The position numbers and the translations under genes are program-made. Below, piece after piece: positions 9,443 to 18,833 of a stretch of 64,000 nucleotides of DNA (positions are counted from its first letter, which is position 1; each line of letters begins with the position of its first letter). Source of the DNA: TC-15 sp034437275 (GTDB lineage Bacteria; Chloroflexota; Anaerolineae; Aggregatilineales; Aggregatilineaceae); the NCBI GenBank assembly GCA_034437275.1, contig DAOTUD010000036.1, forward strand, positions 1 through 64,000. Direction: 5' to 3'. Under the pieces are notes generated by a model. That model was given only the letters and a program-made list of their open reading frames with translations. It ran no database searches and was not told the origin of the DNA.

Positions 9443-10351
9443 TTACTCACTAAATGCCGGGACGACTTTCTCGCGCAGTGTATCGATGACATACGGCTCC
9501 GGCAACCCCAATACCTCTACCATGAAATAATCTACACCAGCTTCGACAAACGTGCCTATTTGCTCGATCACCTGCTCGGTCGTGCCGACCAGGGCGTTAT
9601 CCGCCGTCCACTTGCCGCTGCTGCGCGCTTCGGCGGCGGATGCGGTCTCGGCCAGCGACAGCCGCCCGAACCACGTCAGGCGCAGCGTGTCGGGGTTGCG
9701 CCCCAGGTCGGCGCAGTGATCGTGGAGCACCTGCATACGCTCGCGGTAGGTGGCGAGGTTGGCGTCTGGGATGTTCCACCAGTCGGCGAAACGGGCCGCC
9801 AGCCGCGTGGTTTTGTCGCCGCCCCCGCCGACGATGATCGGCGGCACCGGGTCCGGTTTCGGCTCGCAGTAGGCATCGACCACGCTGTAGTGCTTGCCCT
9901 GGTAAGTCACCTGGCCCGGCTCGGTCCACAGGCGCGTCAGGATTTCGAGCGTGTCTTCCAACTGCTCAATGCGGACGCCCGCCCGGGGATACGGGTACCC
10001 ATACGCGCGGTATTCGTCTTCTTTCCAGCCCGCGCCAATCCCCATGACAAAACGGCCCTGGCTGAGGGTTTGCAGAGTTGCGCCCATCTTGGCCATCAGG
10101 GCCGGGTTGCGATAGCCCTGGCCCAGGACCATCGGCCCAACGTCCATCTGCGGCCAGCGGGCCGCCAGGTAGGCCAGCACGGTCCAGGCCTCGTAGGTCG
10201 GCGCATTGCCCCAAAAGAAATGATCGGTCATCCACAGGCTGTCAAAATAGCCGATCAGGTCGGCCAGGGTGAGATCTGTGATTTCTTTCCAATGATCGAT
10301 ATTGTCCTTTGGCGGGCCAAAGGGTAACGCTAATCCAAATTGAACGGTCAT
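9443..10351 (-). CDS. LLM-class (luciferase-like) flavin-dependent oxidoreductase
   Basis: A 302-residue TIM-barrel protein of the bacterial luciferase superfamily, probably using F420 or FMN. Typical features are the early WMTDHFFW strand, the GRFVMGIGAGWKEDEYRAYG block (substrate and cofactor loop) and PPIIVGGGGDKTTRLAARFADWWN-like C-terminal barrel strands. Length is normal for the family. It lies 27 nt after the HAD gene and 12 nt before the aldo/keto reductase. F420 use is common in Chloroflexota members of this family, but it is inference here. Confidence 0.88.
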   Translation of the reverse strand: MTVQFGLALPFGPPKDNIDHWKEITDLTLADLIGYFDSLWMTDHFFWGNAPTYEAWTVLAYLAARWPQMDVGPMVLGQGYRNPALMAKMGATLQTLSQGRFVMGIGAGWKEDEYRAYGYPYPRAGVRIEQLEDTLEILTRLWTEPGQVTYQGKHYSVVDAYCEPKPDPVPPIIVGGGGDKTTRLAARFADWWNIPDANLATYRERMQVLHDHCADLGRNPDTLRLTWFGRLSLAETASAAEARSSGKWTADNALVGTTEQVIEQIGTFVEAGVDYFMVEVLGLPEPYVIDTLREKVVPAFSE

Positions 10352-10378
10352 GATCTTGTCTCCTTTTCTCCCGCCTGA

Positions 10379-11551
10379 TTATGTGTCAAGTACTAACGCT
10401 AAGCCTTGATTCACGTCATCGACGATGTGCGAAGTTTCTTGCGCCAGCGCGGCGCGTTTATCGGCGTGCGGTGATATGCCCACCGCCTGAAAGTGTGCTT
10501 CTACTCCGGCCCGCTGCAGTATCTCGACGGCGCGGCGCGTGGCGCGGATACCGCCGGTCGAGTCTTCGAACACGATGACGTTCACCCGTTGGCCCGCCAA
10601 CGCGACCAGCGGATCGGACAACTCGCCGTGCTCGAACAGGGCCGCCGCCGCATTGAGCGCTGCCGTTTCGGTGCCGGAGGCTGCCGCGCCAATGGCGGCC
10701 AGGGCCTGCACAGGGGCCGGTTTGATGTACTCGGGAGCCGTGCGCCCATGCTGCGCAGCCAGCCAGCCGACGCGCCCCTGCCCGATCAACGGGATCACGC
10801 CCTCCAGCCCGACCAGTTCCGCCGCCAGTTCGCCCTCCGGCGGGTAGCCCTCGGGCGCGCGGCCCGGCAGGTCCGCCGGGGGCAGGCTAGGGCGAGCGGT
10901 GAAGATCACGGCCCCGTGCTCGTCGGTGCGCAGCCAGGCCAACAGCCGGTCATGGCTGCCCGGGTCGAGCAGCGGGATATCGTGTTGGGCGAGATAGCTT
11001 CCCGATTCGAACGGGGCGGGCTGGTGATAGGCATCGGCAAAGCGTGCGCTGCCCAGGGTCAGGGTTTGGAAAACCCGCGTCGTCGGCGTGTCGAGGGTGT
11101 ATACGTCCTGCAGCAGCGCCGCCAGCAGCGGCAGGTTCGCCGGATCGGTCTGCTCGGCGAGCAGTGCCAGATGCAGCGCCGACGGCACCTGCCCGTCGTG
11201 GTTATGCTGCGCCAGCCTGCGTGCAGCCGCGACGAAATCCGGACGGGGCATGGCCAGCCCGGCATCTGCGATAGCGGCCAGCGTCTCGGTGAGTGTAGCG
11301 CGGCGCAGCGCGGGCTGCTGTTCTAACGCTGCCAACATGAGCAGGCTGGTACAGATCGCACCTGAGTCCCATTCATTGGTGATGCCACACGCCTCGAAGA
11401 CGGCGATTTCGTCATCACTGAGCGTAATGGCCGGGTGGCCCATCTGCGCCGCCATATGATCGATGGTGACGCGCAGCGCGGCTTTATAGCCCGCCGGATG
11501 GACCAGCACCCCATCCACGTCGAGCAAAACGAACGTTCTGGCAGTGTTCAT
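10379..11551 (-). CDS. HAD-like hydrolase, large-cap form
   Basis: A 390-residue protein. Motif I is LLDVDGVL near the N-terminus, motif II VIFTARPSLP about residue 240, the Lys motif YIKPAPVQAL, and an acidic motif IV VFEDSTGG about residue 335. These mark a phosphatase-type HAD fold. About 200 residues between motifs I and II form an unusually large cap. I start at ATG 11551 rather than 11668, because the longer frame runs into the upstream gene and lacks HAD homology. The ATG is one base after the stop of the upstream 111-residue gene, so translation is probably coupled. The substrate is unknown. Confidence 0.75.
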   Translation of the reverse strand: MNTARTFVLLDVDGVLVHPAGYKAALRVTIDHMAAQMGHPAITLSDDEIAVFEACGITNEWDSGAICTSLLMLAALEQQPALRRATLTETLAAIADAGLAMPRPDFVAAARRLAQHNHDGQVPSALHLALLAEQTDPANLPLLAALLQDVYTLDTPTTRVFQTLTLGSARFADAYHQPAPFESGSYLAQHDIPLLDPGSHDRLLAWLRTDEHGAVIFTARPSLPPADLPGRAPEGYPPEGELAAELVGLEGVIPLIGQGRVGWLAAQHGRTAPEYIKPAPVQALAAIGAAASGTETAALNAAAALFEHGELSDPLVALAGQRVNVIVFEDSTGGIRATRRAVEILQRAGVEAHFQAVGISPHADKRAALAQETSHIVDDVNQGLALVLDT

Positions 11552-11552
11552 A

Positions 11553-11888
11553 TCAGAGTGTGGTTTCTTCTTCTGCTTGCTGATCTGCCAAATGGGCCTC
11601 GTAGGCTTCATAATCGACCAGGTCGCCGCCGCTGATCTCGTGGCTGGCCAGGTTGTAGCGCTTGTCAAAGCAAAACTGCGCTTCGATGCGGTCGAAACTC
11701 TGTTCGCCCACGATCAATTTGCGTACAAAGAAGCCCTGGTTGTCCTCAGTGCGCGATAGATCGTTGTACTTGTGAATGCGCACCTGGATCACTTCGCCGG
11801 TCCGGTTGTTGCGGATATAGAAGTACAGCCCGTCCTTATCACGTGGCTCTCCGCCCCCACCACCAAACAATCGTTTAAAAAAATCCAC
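11553..11888 (-). CDS. Conserved small protein of unknown function
   Basis: First gene of the four-gene minus operon, 111 residues. It begins MDFFKRLFGGGGG, a short amphipathic stretch and glycine linker, then a compact beta-rich body (YFYIRNNRTGEVIQVRIHKYND) and an acidic tail. No signal peptide or membrane helix is seen. I do not recognise a named family. The start is preceded by GAGGA. A similar N-terminal FFKRLFGGG motif occurs in many small bacterial cytosolic proteins of unknown role. Confidence 0.75.
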   Translation of the reverse strand: MDFFKRLFGGGGGEPRDKDGLYFYIRNNRTGEVIQVRIHKYNDLSRTEDNQGFFVRKLIVGEQSFDRIEAQFCFDKRYNLASHEISGGDLVDYEAYEAHLADQQAEEETTL

Positions 11889-11972
11889 GCTAGTATCCTC
11901 CTCTACTTGTCTCTGCCTAGCATACCATATGCAGTTTTCGTGCCAAAAAGCTATTTATGACTATAATTAATC

Positions 11973-12001
11973 TTGTCAGGTAATCACATAGATGATATAA
12001 T
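11973..12001 (+). promoter_or_regulatory. Sigma-70 promoter of tRNA-Val
   Basis: TTGTCA at 11973-11978 and TATAAT at 11996-12001 with a 17-base spacer. Transcription would start about five bases before the mature tRNA. Confidence 0.85.
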
Positions 12002-12012
12002 GCGCGCATCTT

Positions 12013-12086
12013 GGGCGCGTAGCTCAGCTGGTCAGAGCGCACGGTTCACATCCGTGAGGTCAGGGGTTCGAGTCCCTTCGCGCCCA
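12013..12086 (+). tRNA. tRNA-Val(CAC)
   Basis: A complete 74-nt cloverleaf. The acceptor stem GGGCGCG pairs with CGCGCCC, the discriminator is A. The anticodon stem CACGG/CCGTG encloses TTCACAT, giving anticodon CAC (reads GTG, valine). The T arm has GGTTCGAGTCC. CCA is not encoded. Confidence 0.95.
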
Positions 12087-12097
12087 CTCCAGAATAG

Positions 12098-12134
12098 ATG
12101 CCGCAGGTAGCGTAAGCAACCCGTGCGGCATTTT
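12098..12134 (+). terminator. Terminator after tRNA-Val
   Basis: ATGCCGCA (12098-12105) pairs perfectly with TGCGGCAT (12124-12131), followed by TTT. It lies only a few bases before the proposed histidine kinase start, which implies that the kinase either has its own weak promoter or starts further in. Confidence 0.7.
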
Positions 12135-12141
12135 AGTTTAT

Positions 12142-13977
12142 GTGCTGGATTATCCATTGAGTATACAGGCGTCTGCTTCCCAACCCGTCCACCGACTGGA
12201 CAAAGCTCTTTTCTGGCTGCGCTGGATGTTTATCGCCAGTGCTGTGTTGTTGGTTTTGGCGGCTGACGACACCATCCTGGGCGATCAGGTGCCCGAGCAG
12301 CGCGCGGTGCTGCTGGGGTTTGGTGTCGCGGTAGTGGTGAATAGCGGGCTGGGCCTACTGGCGATGGTCCCGGTGCTGAGCGATCGGGTGTTGGCGGTGT
12401 TAAACGCACTGCTGGAAAGTACGCTGGCGGTGCTGGTCTTCTGGTTGTATGACGGCGCGGCTGCCCCGCTGTTGATCTTCGGGGCGCTGGTGGCGTTTAC
12501 GGTGGCCTACCGGTTGGGATGGCGCGGTCTGATCCTGGGGCTGGGGCTGCTGGTAGCCGGCAGTGTGCTGGTCGTGCTGCAATTAGGCGACCTTGACAAG
12601 GCCGCGCAGGCGAACTGGGCGCTCAGCCTGGGCTTGCTGGTGATCCTCGGCTTGCTGGGGATGGTCATGCGGCAGGGGCAGGGCCAGGCGCACACCGTCG
12701 ACGAACTCGAACTGGAGGCCACGCACCTGCGCGAAACCCGCGGGCGGGCGCGCGCGCTGTATCAAATGGCGAGCACGCTCAGCCACCTGGACTACCGGCG
12801 CGTGCTCGAAGCGGCCCAGGATATTGGCCTGGTGGCGCTGCGCGACAGCGGCATGGCTCCGCACCTGATCAGCGCGGTGTTGTTGTTCCAGGGCAAAGAC
12901 AACAAACTGCGGGTGGTCACGTCCCGCCGCCTGACCCGGGCCGACACTCAGGTTGCGGTCCCTGGGCGGCGTGGGGTGTTGGGGCTGGCGCTCAAGCAGG
13001 CCGAACCAGTGTTCTCTGGCGATGCCAACCGCGACCCTGAACTGCGCTATTTCGTCGCGTTCCAGGATGCCAAATCGGTGCTGGCGATCCCGCTGCGTGC
13101 CGGGTTTGACAACTACGGTGTGATCGTATTCGGCAGCGACCAGCCGAACGCCTTTTCCAACGAGCATCTCGAATTGATGACCGCCATCGGTACGCAGGCG
13201 ACGATGTCGCTGCAAAACGCGGTGCTCTACCAGAACCTGCTCAGCGAGAAAGAGAAGATCGTCGAGGTCGAAGAAGACGCGCGCAAGAAACTGTCCCGCG
13301 ATCTGCATGATGGGCCGACCCAGAGTGTGGCGGCGATTGCCATGCGCGTGAACTATATCCGGCGCTTGATCGAACGGCAGCCCCAACAGGCGACCGAAGA
13401 ACTGTGGAAGGTCGAAGAACTGGCGCGCCGGACCACCAAAGAGATCCGGCATATGCTCTTCACGCTGCGGCCCCTGGTGCTCGAAACGCAGGGGTTGATC
13501 GCGGCGCTGGAGCAGCTCGCCGAGAAAATGCGCGAAACGCATGACACCAACGTCCAGGTCAAGGGCCAGCCGCAGGTCGAAAACTTGCTGGATACGCACG
13601 CGCAGGGGGTCGTATTCTACATTGTGGAAGAAGCAGTCAACAACGCGCGCAAGCACGCCAAAGCCGAAACGATCACGGTCCGGCTGTACCAACGCCTGGA
13701 GTACGTGGTGGTCGAAATCGAGGATAACGGGATCGGCTTCGACGTGCAGGCGGTCGATGACAGCTATGACCAGCGGGGCAGCCTGGGGATGGTCAATATG
13801 CGCGAACGCGCCGAACTGGTCGAAGGTACACTGCGCATCCAGAGCGCGGAGGGGCGGGGGACGAAAATCACGATCCTGATCCCGATTCAGGCACACAATG
13901 GCCCGGGGATAGCTGCCGATGATAACCGGCCCGCAGCACTCAGCTTGCAAAGCCACCAGCCAGGCCCGCCGCCGTAG
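12142..13977 (+). CDS. Membrane sensor histidine kinase (GAF, NarL-partner HisKA_3 type)
   Basis: A 611-residue sensor. Residues about 25-175 hold six hydrophobic helices; a coiled coil (about 180-215) leads to a GAF domain (about 215-365). The DegS/NarX-type kinase core follows, with phospho-acceptor His389 in RDLHDGPTQS and a HATPase domain with IVEEAVNNARKHAKA (N box) and IEDNGIGFD. Such kinases usually partner with NarL-type regulators, but none lies next to it. The GTG start at 12142 follows the tRNA terminator closely and has no clear ribosome site; ATG codons inside the first helix are an alternative. It is followed by an ABC exporter. Confidence 0.85.
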   Translation: MLDYPLSIQASASQPVHRLDKALFWLRWMFIASAVLLVLAADDTILGDQVPEQRAVLLGFGVAVVVNSGLGLLAMVPVLSDRVLAVLNALLESTLAVLVFWLYDGAAAPLLIFGALVAFTVAYRLGWRGLILGLGLLVAGSVLVVLQLGDLDKAAQANWALSLGLLVILGLLGMVMRQGQGQAHTVDELELEATHLRETRGRARALYQMASTLSHLDYRRVLEAAQDIGLVALRDSGMAPHLISAVLLFQGKDNKLRVVTSRRLTRADTQVAVPGRRGVLGLALKQAEPVFSGDANRDPELRYFVAFQDAKSVLAIPLRAGFDNYGVIVFGSDQPNAFSNEHLELMTAIGTQATMSLQNAVLYQNLLSEKEKIVEVEEDARKKLSRDLHDGPTQSVAAIAMRVNYIRRLIERQPQQATEELWKVEELARRTTKEIRHMLFTLRPLVLETQGLIAALEQLAEKMRETHDTNVQVKGQPQVENLLDTHAQGVVFYIVEEAVNNARKHAKAETITVRLYQRLEYVVVEIEDNGIGFDVQAVDDSYDQRGSLGMVNMRERAELVEGTLRIQSAEGRGTKITILIPIQAHNGPGIAADDNRPAALSLQSHQPGPPP

Positions 13978-14045
13978 TTTCACCCATTTATGGATCATAA
14001 GTGCTACTATCTTGTGTGGTTTGACCCTCGCCATGTGGAGCGAAC

Positions 14046-15842
14046 ATGAGTATGTCTGCTGAATTTATTGCACGCACATTTGAACATACCGATCATGCCA
14101 GCCCGTTACATTTCGTCTGGTCGCACATTCGCCAGCATCCCTGGATGGCGCTGCTGATGATCCTGGGCGCGTTCAGCAACGCGGCGCTGGCCTCGGTCGT
14201 CCCGGTGTTGACCGGGCGCGCGGTAGATGCCATCATCGAACACGAGGACCTGGCGTTTGCCGGGGTTATGGCGCTTGCGATTATCGGCAGCCAGGTCGTA
14301 CGCGGCGGGCTGCAATTCGTGCGCAATTTTTCGTCCGAGACGTTCGCGCAACGCGTCGAACGCGATGTCCGGGACGAGCTGTACGTCAGCCTGCTGGGCA
14401 AGAGTATGTCGTTTCACGACTCGCAGCCGGTTGGTGAAATTATGGCCCGCGTGACCAACGATGTGCGCGAAATCAACCTGATGATGAATCCCGGCCTCAA
14501 CCTGATCATCGGCTCGGGGATGTTCATCCTGCTGCCACTGCTGGTTGCGCCGAGCATTCACCCCGCGCTGGTACTCTCGCCGCTGCTGTTCGTGATCGCC
14601 TATGTGTTTGTCCAGTATCATTACGTCCGGTCACTGCACGTTGTCGCGCAGGAAGTACGCGCCAGCTTTGGCCGTATGAACGCGCGCCTGGCCGAAACGC
14701 TGGATGGCGTGGAAGTCGTCAAGGGCACGGCGCAGGAAGAGCAAGAGGTGCAGCACTTCAACGGGCTGGTCGACCGGGTGCGAAACTGGTTGGTCACGCA
14801 GGGCGATATCGAAGCGCGCTACTTTGCGATCCTGCTGCTGGGGCTGGTGACGGTTGGTGGATTTTTGCATTCCGCCTATCTGTACCGGGCGGGCGAGATT
14901 ATGGCCGGTGATATCGTCGCGTTTATGGGGCAGCTCAGCCTGTTTGGCTTCCCGGTCTTCACGTCGATCTTCTCGTTTTCGCGGGTCGCGACGGGACTGG
15001 CGAGCGCCGAGCGCATCTTAAACCTTATCAAAATCCAGACCGACCTGGACCAGAACGAGGCGGGGCACGAGGCCGAACTGCGCGGCGAGGTCGCGTTCGA
15101 GGATGTCGATTTCGGCTATCTGGACGACAAGCAAGTGCTGCACGATATCGCGTTCACGATCCAGCCCGGGCAGACGGTGGCGATTGTCGGGCAGACCGGC
15201 TCCGGCAAAACCACGCTGACCAAGCTGATCAACCGTACCTATGATGTCGATGCGGGCCGGGTGCTGGTTGACGGCATCGATGTGCGGGAGTGGAACCTGG
15301 CGGCGCTGCGCTCGCAGATCAGCATCATCGAGCAGGAGATCTTCCTGTTCAGCCGGTCGGTGGCCGACAACATCAGCTTCGGGCAGCCGGACGCCGCGCG
15401 CGAGGCCATCGAAGAAGCGGCGCGCAGCGCCCAAGCCCACGACTTCATCATGGATATGCCGGACGGCTACGACACGATCATCGGGCAGCGCGGGGTGACG
15501 CTCAGCGGCGGGCAGCGCCAGCGGCTGGCCATTGCGCGCGCGTTCCTGACCAACCCGCACATCCTGGTGCTGGACGACAGCACCAGCGCCATCGACAGCG
15601 CCACCGAAGACCGCATCCAGAAAGCGATCTGGGCCGCTGCCGAAGGCCGCACCACGATCTTGATCACCCATCGCCTGTCCCAGATTCGCTGGGCCGATCA
15701 CATCGTCGTGCTGCGTAAAGGGCGGGTCGTGGCCCAGGGCACACACGAGGACTTGCTGCAACATTCCGAACCGTACCAGCGCATCTTCGCACGGTACGAA
15801 GAAGCCAAAACTCCTGAACCGGAAGTACAGGGCACGGACTAA
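14046..15842 (+). CDS. ABC exporter half-transporter, degenerate-site subunit
   Basis: A 598-residue type IV ABC exporter half: six transmembrane helices (about 30-320) fused to an ATPase. Walker A is GQTGSGKTT, signature LSGGQRQRL, Walker B ILVLDDSTSAID and switch His in LITHRLS. The residue after the Walker B Asp is Asp where most exporters have the catalytic Glu, while its signature is canonical. This is the pattern of TM287-type subunits in heterodimeric exporters. GGAG precedes the ATG. The partner follows 27 nt downstream. The cargo is unknown; lipids or drugs are usual for this family. Confidence 0.92.
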   Translation: MSMSAEFIARTFEHTDHASPLHFVWSHIRQHPWMALLMILGAFSNAALASVVPVLTGRAVDAIIEHEDLAFAGVMALAIIGSQVVRGGLQFVRNFSSETFAQRVERDVRDELYVSLLGKSMSFHDSQPVGEIMARVTNDVREINLMMNPGLNLIIGSGMFILLPLLVAPSIHPALVLSPLLFVIAYVFVQYHYVRSLHVVAQEVRASFGRMNARLAETLDGVEVVKGTAQEEQEVQHFNGLVDRVRNWLVTQGDIEARYFAILLLGLVTVGGFLHSAYLYRAGEIMAGDIVAFMGQLSLFGFPVFTSIFSFSRVATGLASAERILNLIKIQTDLDQNEAGHEAELRGEVAFEDVDFGYLDDKQVLHDIAFTIQPGQTVAIVGQTGSGKTTLTKLINRTYDVDAGRVLVDGIDVREWNLAALRSQISIIEQEIFLFSRSVADNISFGQPDAAREAIEEAARSAQAHDFIMDMPDGYDTIIGQRGVTLSGGQRQRLAIARAFLTNPHILVLDDSTSAIDSATEDRIQKAIWAAAEGRTTILITHRLSQIRWADHIVVLRKGRVVAQGTHEDLLQHSEPYQRIFARYEEAKTPEPEVQGTD

Positions 15843-15869
15843 TTCTCGATACGAAGGTGAAAGCAAACG

Positions 15870-17696
15870 ATGGGCATTTTTGGCGGACTCGAACAAGACC
15901 GCTACGACCGGCAGTATTCCGACCGGTATCTATTTAAACGTTTAGGACAGTACTTTAAGTACCAGACCAAACGGTTTGTGGTGCTCTCCGTGATGGGCAT
16001 GGTGGTGTCGATATCACTGGCGCTGATACCGATCATCATTGCCGAAGGGGTGGACGCCCTCGAGAATAACGCGAGCACCAACAAGCTGGCGCTGTTGCTC
16101 GGCGCGCTGCTGGTGACGGTGGTATTTCAATACATTGGGAACTGGCTGCGCCGCCGCATGACCACGCGCATTGTCGCCGATCTGGCCGCACAGATGCGCA
16201 AAGATGCGCTGGAGGCAGCCGTCGGGCGTGATATGGCGTTCTACGACGAAAACAAAACCGGCAAAGTCCTCAGCCGCATCACCAGCGACACCGAGGAATT
16301 TGGGCAGGTCTTGGTCTTCAGTTCCGATATCGTCAGCCGGCTGGTGGAGGTTGTTTTGCTGGCTGGGGTGCTGTTGTACCGGGACGCCTGGCTGACGCTG
16401 CTCTTGCTGGTCTTCATGGTGCCCATGATCGGCTTGACGATGTGGTTCCGCACGCTGGCGCGCAAAGTGACCCGGCAGGGCGCGCGCGCAATGGCGGCAG
16501 TCAACGACAACATCCAGGAAACCGTCACCGGCATCGGCGTCTCGAAGAACTTCCGCCAGGAAGCCATGATCTACAAGGAGTTCGTCCGCATCAACGAGCA
16601 GTCGTACTCGATCAACATGCGGCGTGGGCTGGTGCTGTCGGCGATCTTCCCCGCGCTCAATGCGCTGGCCGGCTTTGCGACGGCAGCCGTCGTGTACCTG
16701 GGCGCGGCTGCAACCGTCAACAACGCGATCAGCGTCAGCGGGTGGTATCTCTACATTCAGGCAGTGGACCGCTTCTGGTTCCCGCTGATCAACATCGCGT
16801 CCTATTGGAGCCAGTTCCAGCAGGCCATGAGCGCGCTGGAGCGCATCTTCGCGCTGATCGACGCCGAAAACACGGTGCAGCAAACCGGCGACATGCACAT
16901 CCAGAATATGGACGGCAAGATCGAGTTCGATGATCTGATCTTCGAATACAACCCCGGCACGCGGGTGCTGGATCACTTCGACCTGACGATCCAGCCCGGC
17001 GAAAACATCGCGTTTGTGGGCCATACCGGGGCAGGGAAAAGCACCATCGCCCGGTTGATCATGCGCTTTTACGAGTTTCAGGGTGGCGCGCTGCGCATCG
17101 ATGACCAGGACATCCGCCGCTTCAACATGCATGCGTACCGCGATCTGCTGGGTTTTGTGCCGCAGATGCCGTTCCTGTTCAGCGGCACCATCGCCGACAA
17201 TATCCGTTACGGCAGACCCGAGGCGACCGACGAGGAGATCGCGGCCATTGCGCACAGCATCGGTGACGGCGAGTGGCTCGAAACGCTGCCCGACGGGCTG
17301 CAAAGCGATGTCGGCGAGCGTGGTGCCCGGTTGAGCATCGGCCAGCGCCAGTTGGTGAGCCTGCTGCGCGTGCTCGTCCAGAAGCCCAAAGTGTTTATCC
17401 TGGACGAAGCCACGGCCAGCGTCGATCCCTTCACCGAAATGCAGATTCAGGAAGCCCTGGAGATGATCCTGGCCCAGTCCACGTCGATCCTGATCGCCCA
17501 CCGGCTGAGCACCGTGCGCAGCGCGGACCGCATCATCGTGTTACGGGAGGGACGCATCATCGAAGAAGGCGATCACGATGCGCTCATCGCACAGGACGGG
17601 CATTACGCTGAACTGTACAATACCTACTTCCGGCACCAGTCGTTGAGCTACGTCGAAAACGCGCGCACGCTGCTGGCGGATGAAGGGGCTGCATAA
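15870..17696 (+). CDS. ABC exporter half-transporter, catalytic subunit
   Basis: A 608-residue partner of the upstream half-transporter. Six membrane helices (about 35-325) precede an ATPase with Walker A GHTGAGKST, Walker B VFILDEATASVD with the catalytic Glu present, His switch LIAHRLST, but a divergent signature LSIGQRQ instead of LSGGQ. With the upstream subunit this makes one complete ATP site (its Walker motifs plus the partner's LSGGQ) and one degenerate site. Start ATG is preceded by GAAGGTGA. The genes are certainly co-transcribed. Confidence 0.92.
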   Translation: MGIFGGLEQDRYDRQYSDRYLFKRLGQYFKYQTKRFVVLSVMGMVVSISLALIPIIIAEGVDALENNASTNKLALLLGALLVTVVFQYIGNWLRRRMTTRIVADLAAQMRKDALEAAVGRDMAFYDENKTGKVLSRITSDTEEFGQVLVFSSDIVSRLVEVVLLAGVLLYRDAWLTLLLLVFMVPMIGLTMWFRTLARKVTRQGARAMAAVNDNIQETVTGIGVSKNFRQEAMIYKEFVRINEQSYSINMRRGLVLSAIFPALNALAGFATAAVVYLGAAATVNNAISVSGWYLYIQAVDRFWFPLINIASYWSQFQQAMSALERIFALIDAENTVQQTGDMHIQNMDGKIEFDDLIFEYNPGTRVLDHFDLTIQPGENIAFVGHTGAGKSTIARLIMRFYEFQGGALRIDDQDIRRFNMHAYRDLLGFVPQMPFLFSGTIADNIRYGRPEATDEEIAAIAHSIGDGEWLETLPDGLQSDVGERGARLSIGQRQLVSLLRVLVQKPKVFILDEATASVDPFTEMQIQEALEMILAQSTSILIAHRLSTVRSADRIIVLREGRIIEEGDHDALIAQDGHYAELYNTYFRHQSLSYVENARTLLADEGAA

Positions 17697-17765
17697 TTGT
17701 GCAAGTGTGGGTATAGTTGAAAGACATGACTCTGTTTGTCGATTAAGTGTTTTCGAGAGTAGCAC

Positions 17766-18833
17766 ATGGCAAACGAACAATCGGCCCTTACCGCAACCCA
17801 GGCTGCCGACCGCCTTGCAGCCGACCTGCCGCGCCTCGCTTCGCTGATGGTGAACCAGTATTACGCTGTGTACCCGGACCAGCGCGAACAACACGGCGAG
17901 AAGGGAGTGCAGGCCTGCCGTGAAGACACCGTCTTTCATCTCGAGTTTCTGATCGCGGCGCTGCGCAACGCGACCCCTGCCGCCTTTAGCGAATACATCA
18001 GTTGGGCTGCTGGCGTACTCCGCCATCGAAATATTGACGACACCTGCCTGGAAAAAATGCTTGAGATTATCGCGCAGGCGATCCGCCACCAGTTTGGTGA
18101 CGCGGTCTGGCCCCATGTCCAGCCGGTGCTTGATCCGGCGCTGCATCGTTTGCAGGACGGTCCCTTCGAGCACGCGCTCTATCCGCCACCCACGCCCAGC
18201 ACATTGATGCAGGCCTATCTCCAGGCGATCCTGAAGGGGGACCGCATCCGTGCCCAGCATGTCGTGCAGAACGCGATGGACAACGGTATGACCGTCCGCG
18301 AGGTCTACCTGGACGTGTTCCAGCCCAGCCTGTATGAAACCGGGCGGTTATGGGAACAGGGCCAGGTATCGGTGGCGCAGGAACATCTCGCCACCGCGAT
18401 CACTCAGACCATCCTCACCAAAATCTACAGCGATCTGGAGGCGGTGCCCCGCAACGGGCAAATGTCTATTGTCGCATGCCTGGATGGCAACTTCCACGAG
18501 ATCGGCCCGCGCATGATCGCCGACTTTTTGCAGATGGCGGGCTACGAATCGCTGTTCCTGGGGGCCAACACACCGCATCACAGCCTGCTGCACATGATCC
18601 ACGACAAGAAACCGGACGTGGTGGGGCTGCCCTCCACGACCAGCCAGCACGTCGACGCGGTGAAAACCACCATCGACCAGATTCGTGCCAACTTCACATC
18701 CTACCGCCCGACGATTATGGTCGGCGGGCTGGCTTTTAACCTGATGGATGACTTGTGGCGGCGCGTCGGTGGCGATGTCTGGGGCATGGACGCCGCCCAG
18801 GCTATCGAGCACCTGACCGGATCGCCTGCATGA
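17766..18833 (+). CDS. Cobalamin-binding sensor protein with CarH-type Wx9EH motif
   Basis: A 355-residue cytosolic protein. Residues about 1-125 are helical and resemble RsbR-N/globin-like sensor domains. Residues about 140-220 form the four-helix B12 cap with LWEQGQVSVAQEHLAT, which fits the Wx9EH motif of CarH-type photoreceptors that covers the adenosyl group. The Rossmann-like B12 domain follows with DGNFHEIG (lower-ligand His), the GLPSTTS loop and MVGGLAFN. There is no MerR DNA-binding domain, so signalling must pass through a partner, most likely the histidine kinase whose ATG overlaps this stop codon. Light sensing by adenosylcobalamin is inferred; a redox or B12-level sensor is the alternative. 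Confidence 0.85.
   Translation: MANEQSALTATQAADRLAADLPRLASLMVNQYYAVYPDQREQHGEKGVQACREDTVFHLEFLIAALRNATPAAFSEYISWAAGVLRHRNIDDTCLEKMLEIIAQAIRHQFGDAVWPHVQPVLDPALHRLQDGPFEHALYPPPTPSTLMQAYLQAILKGDRIRAQHVVQNAMDNGMTVREVYLDVFQPSLYETGRLWEQGQVSVAQEHLATAITQTILTKIYSDLEAVPRNGQMSIVACLDGNFHEIGPRMIADFLQMAGYESLFLGANTPHHSLLHMIHDKKPDVVGLPSTTSQHVDAVKTTIDQIRANFTSYRPTIMVGGLAFNLMDDLWRRVGGDVWGMDAAQAIEHLTGSPA

Noticed and set aside
12583..14034. 483-codon minus-strand frame across the first histidine kinase
   Set aside because: Low-complexity basic composition without domains, exactly opposite a well-supported kinase.
16014..17501. 495-codon minus-strand frame across the second exporter gene
   Set aside because: Shadow of an ABC exporter with intact motifs on the plus strand.
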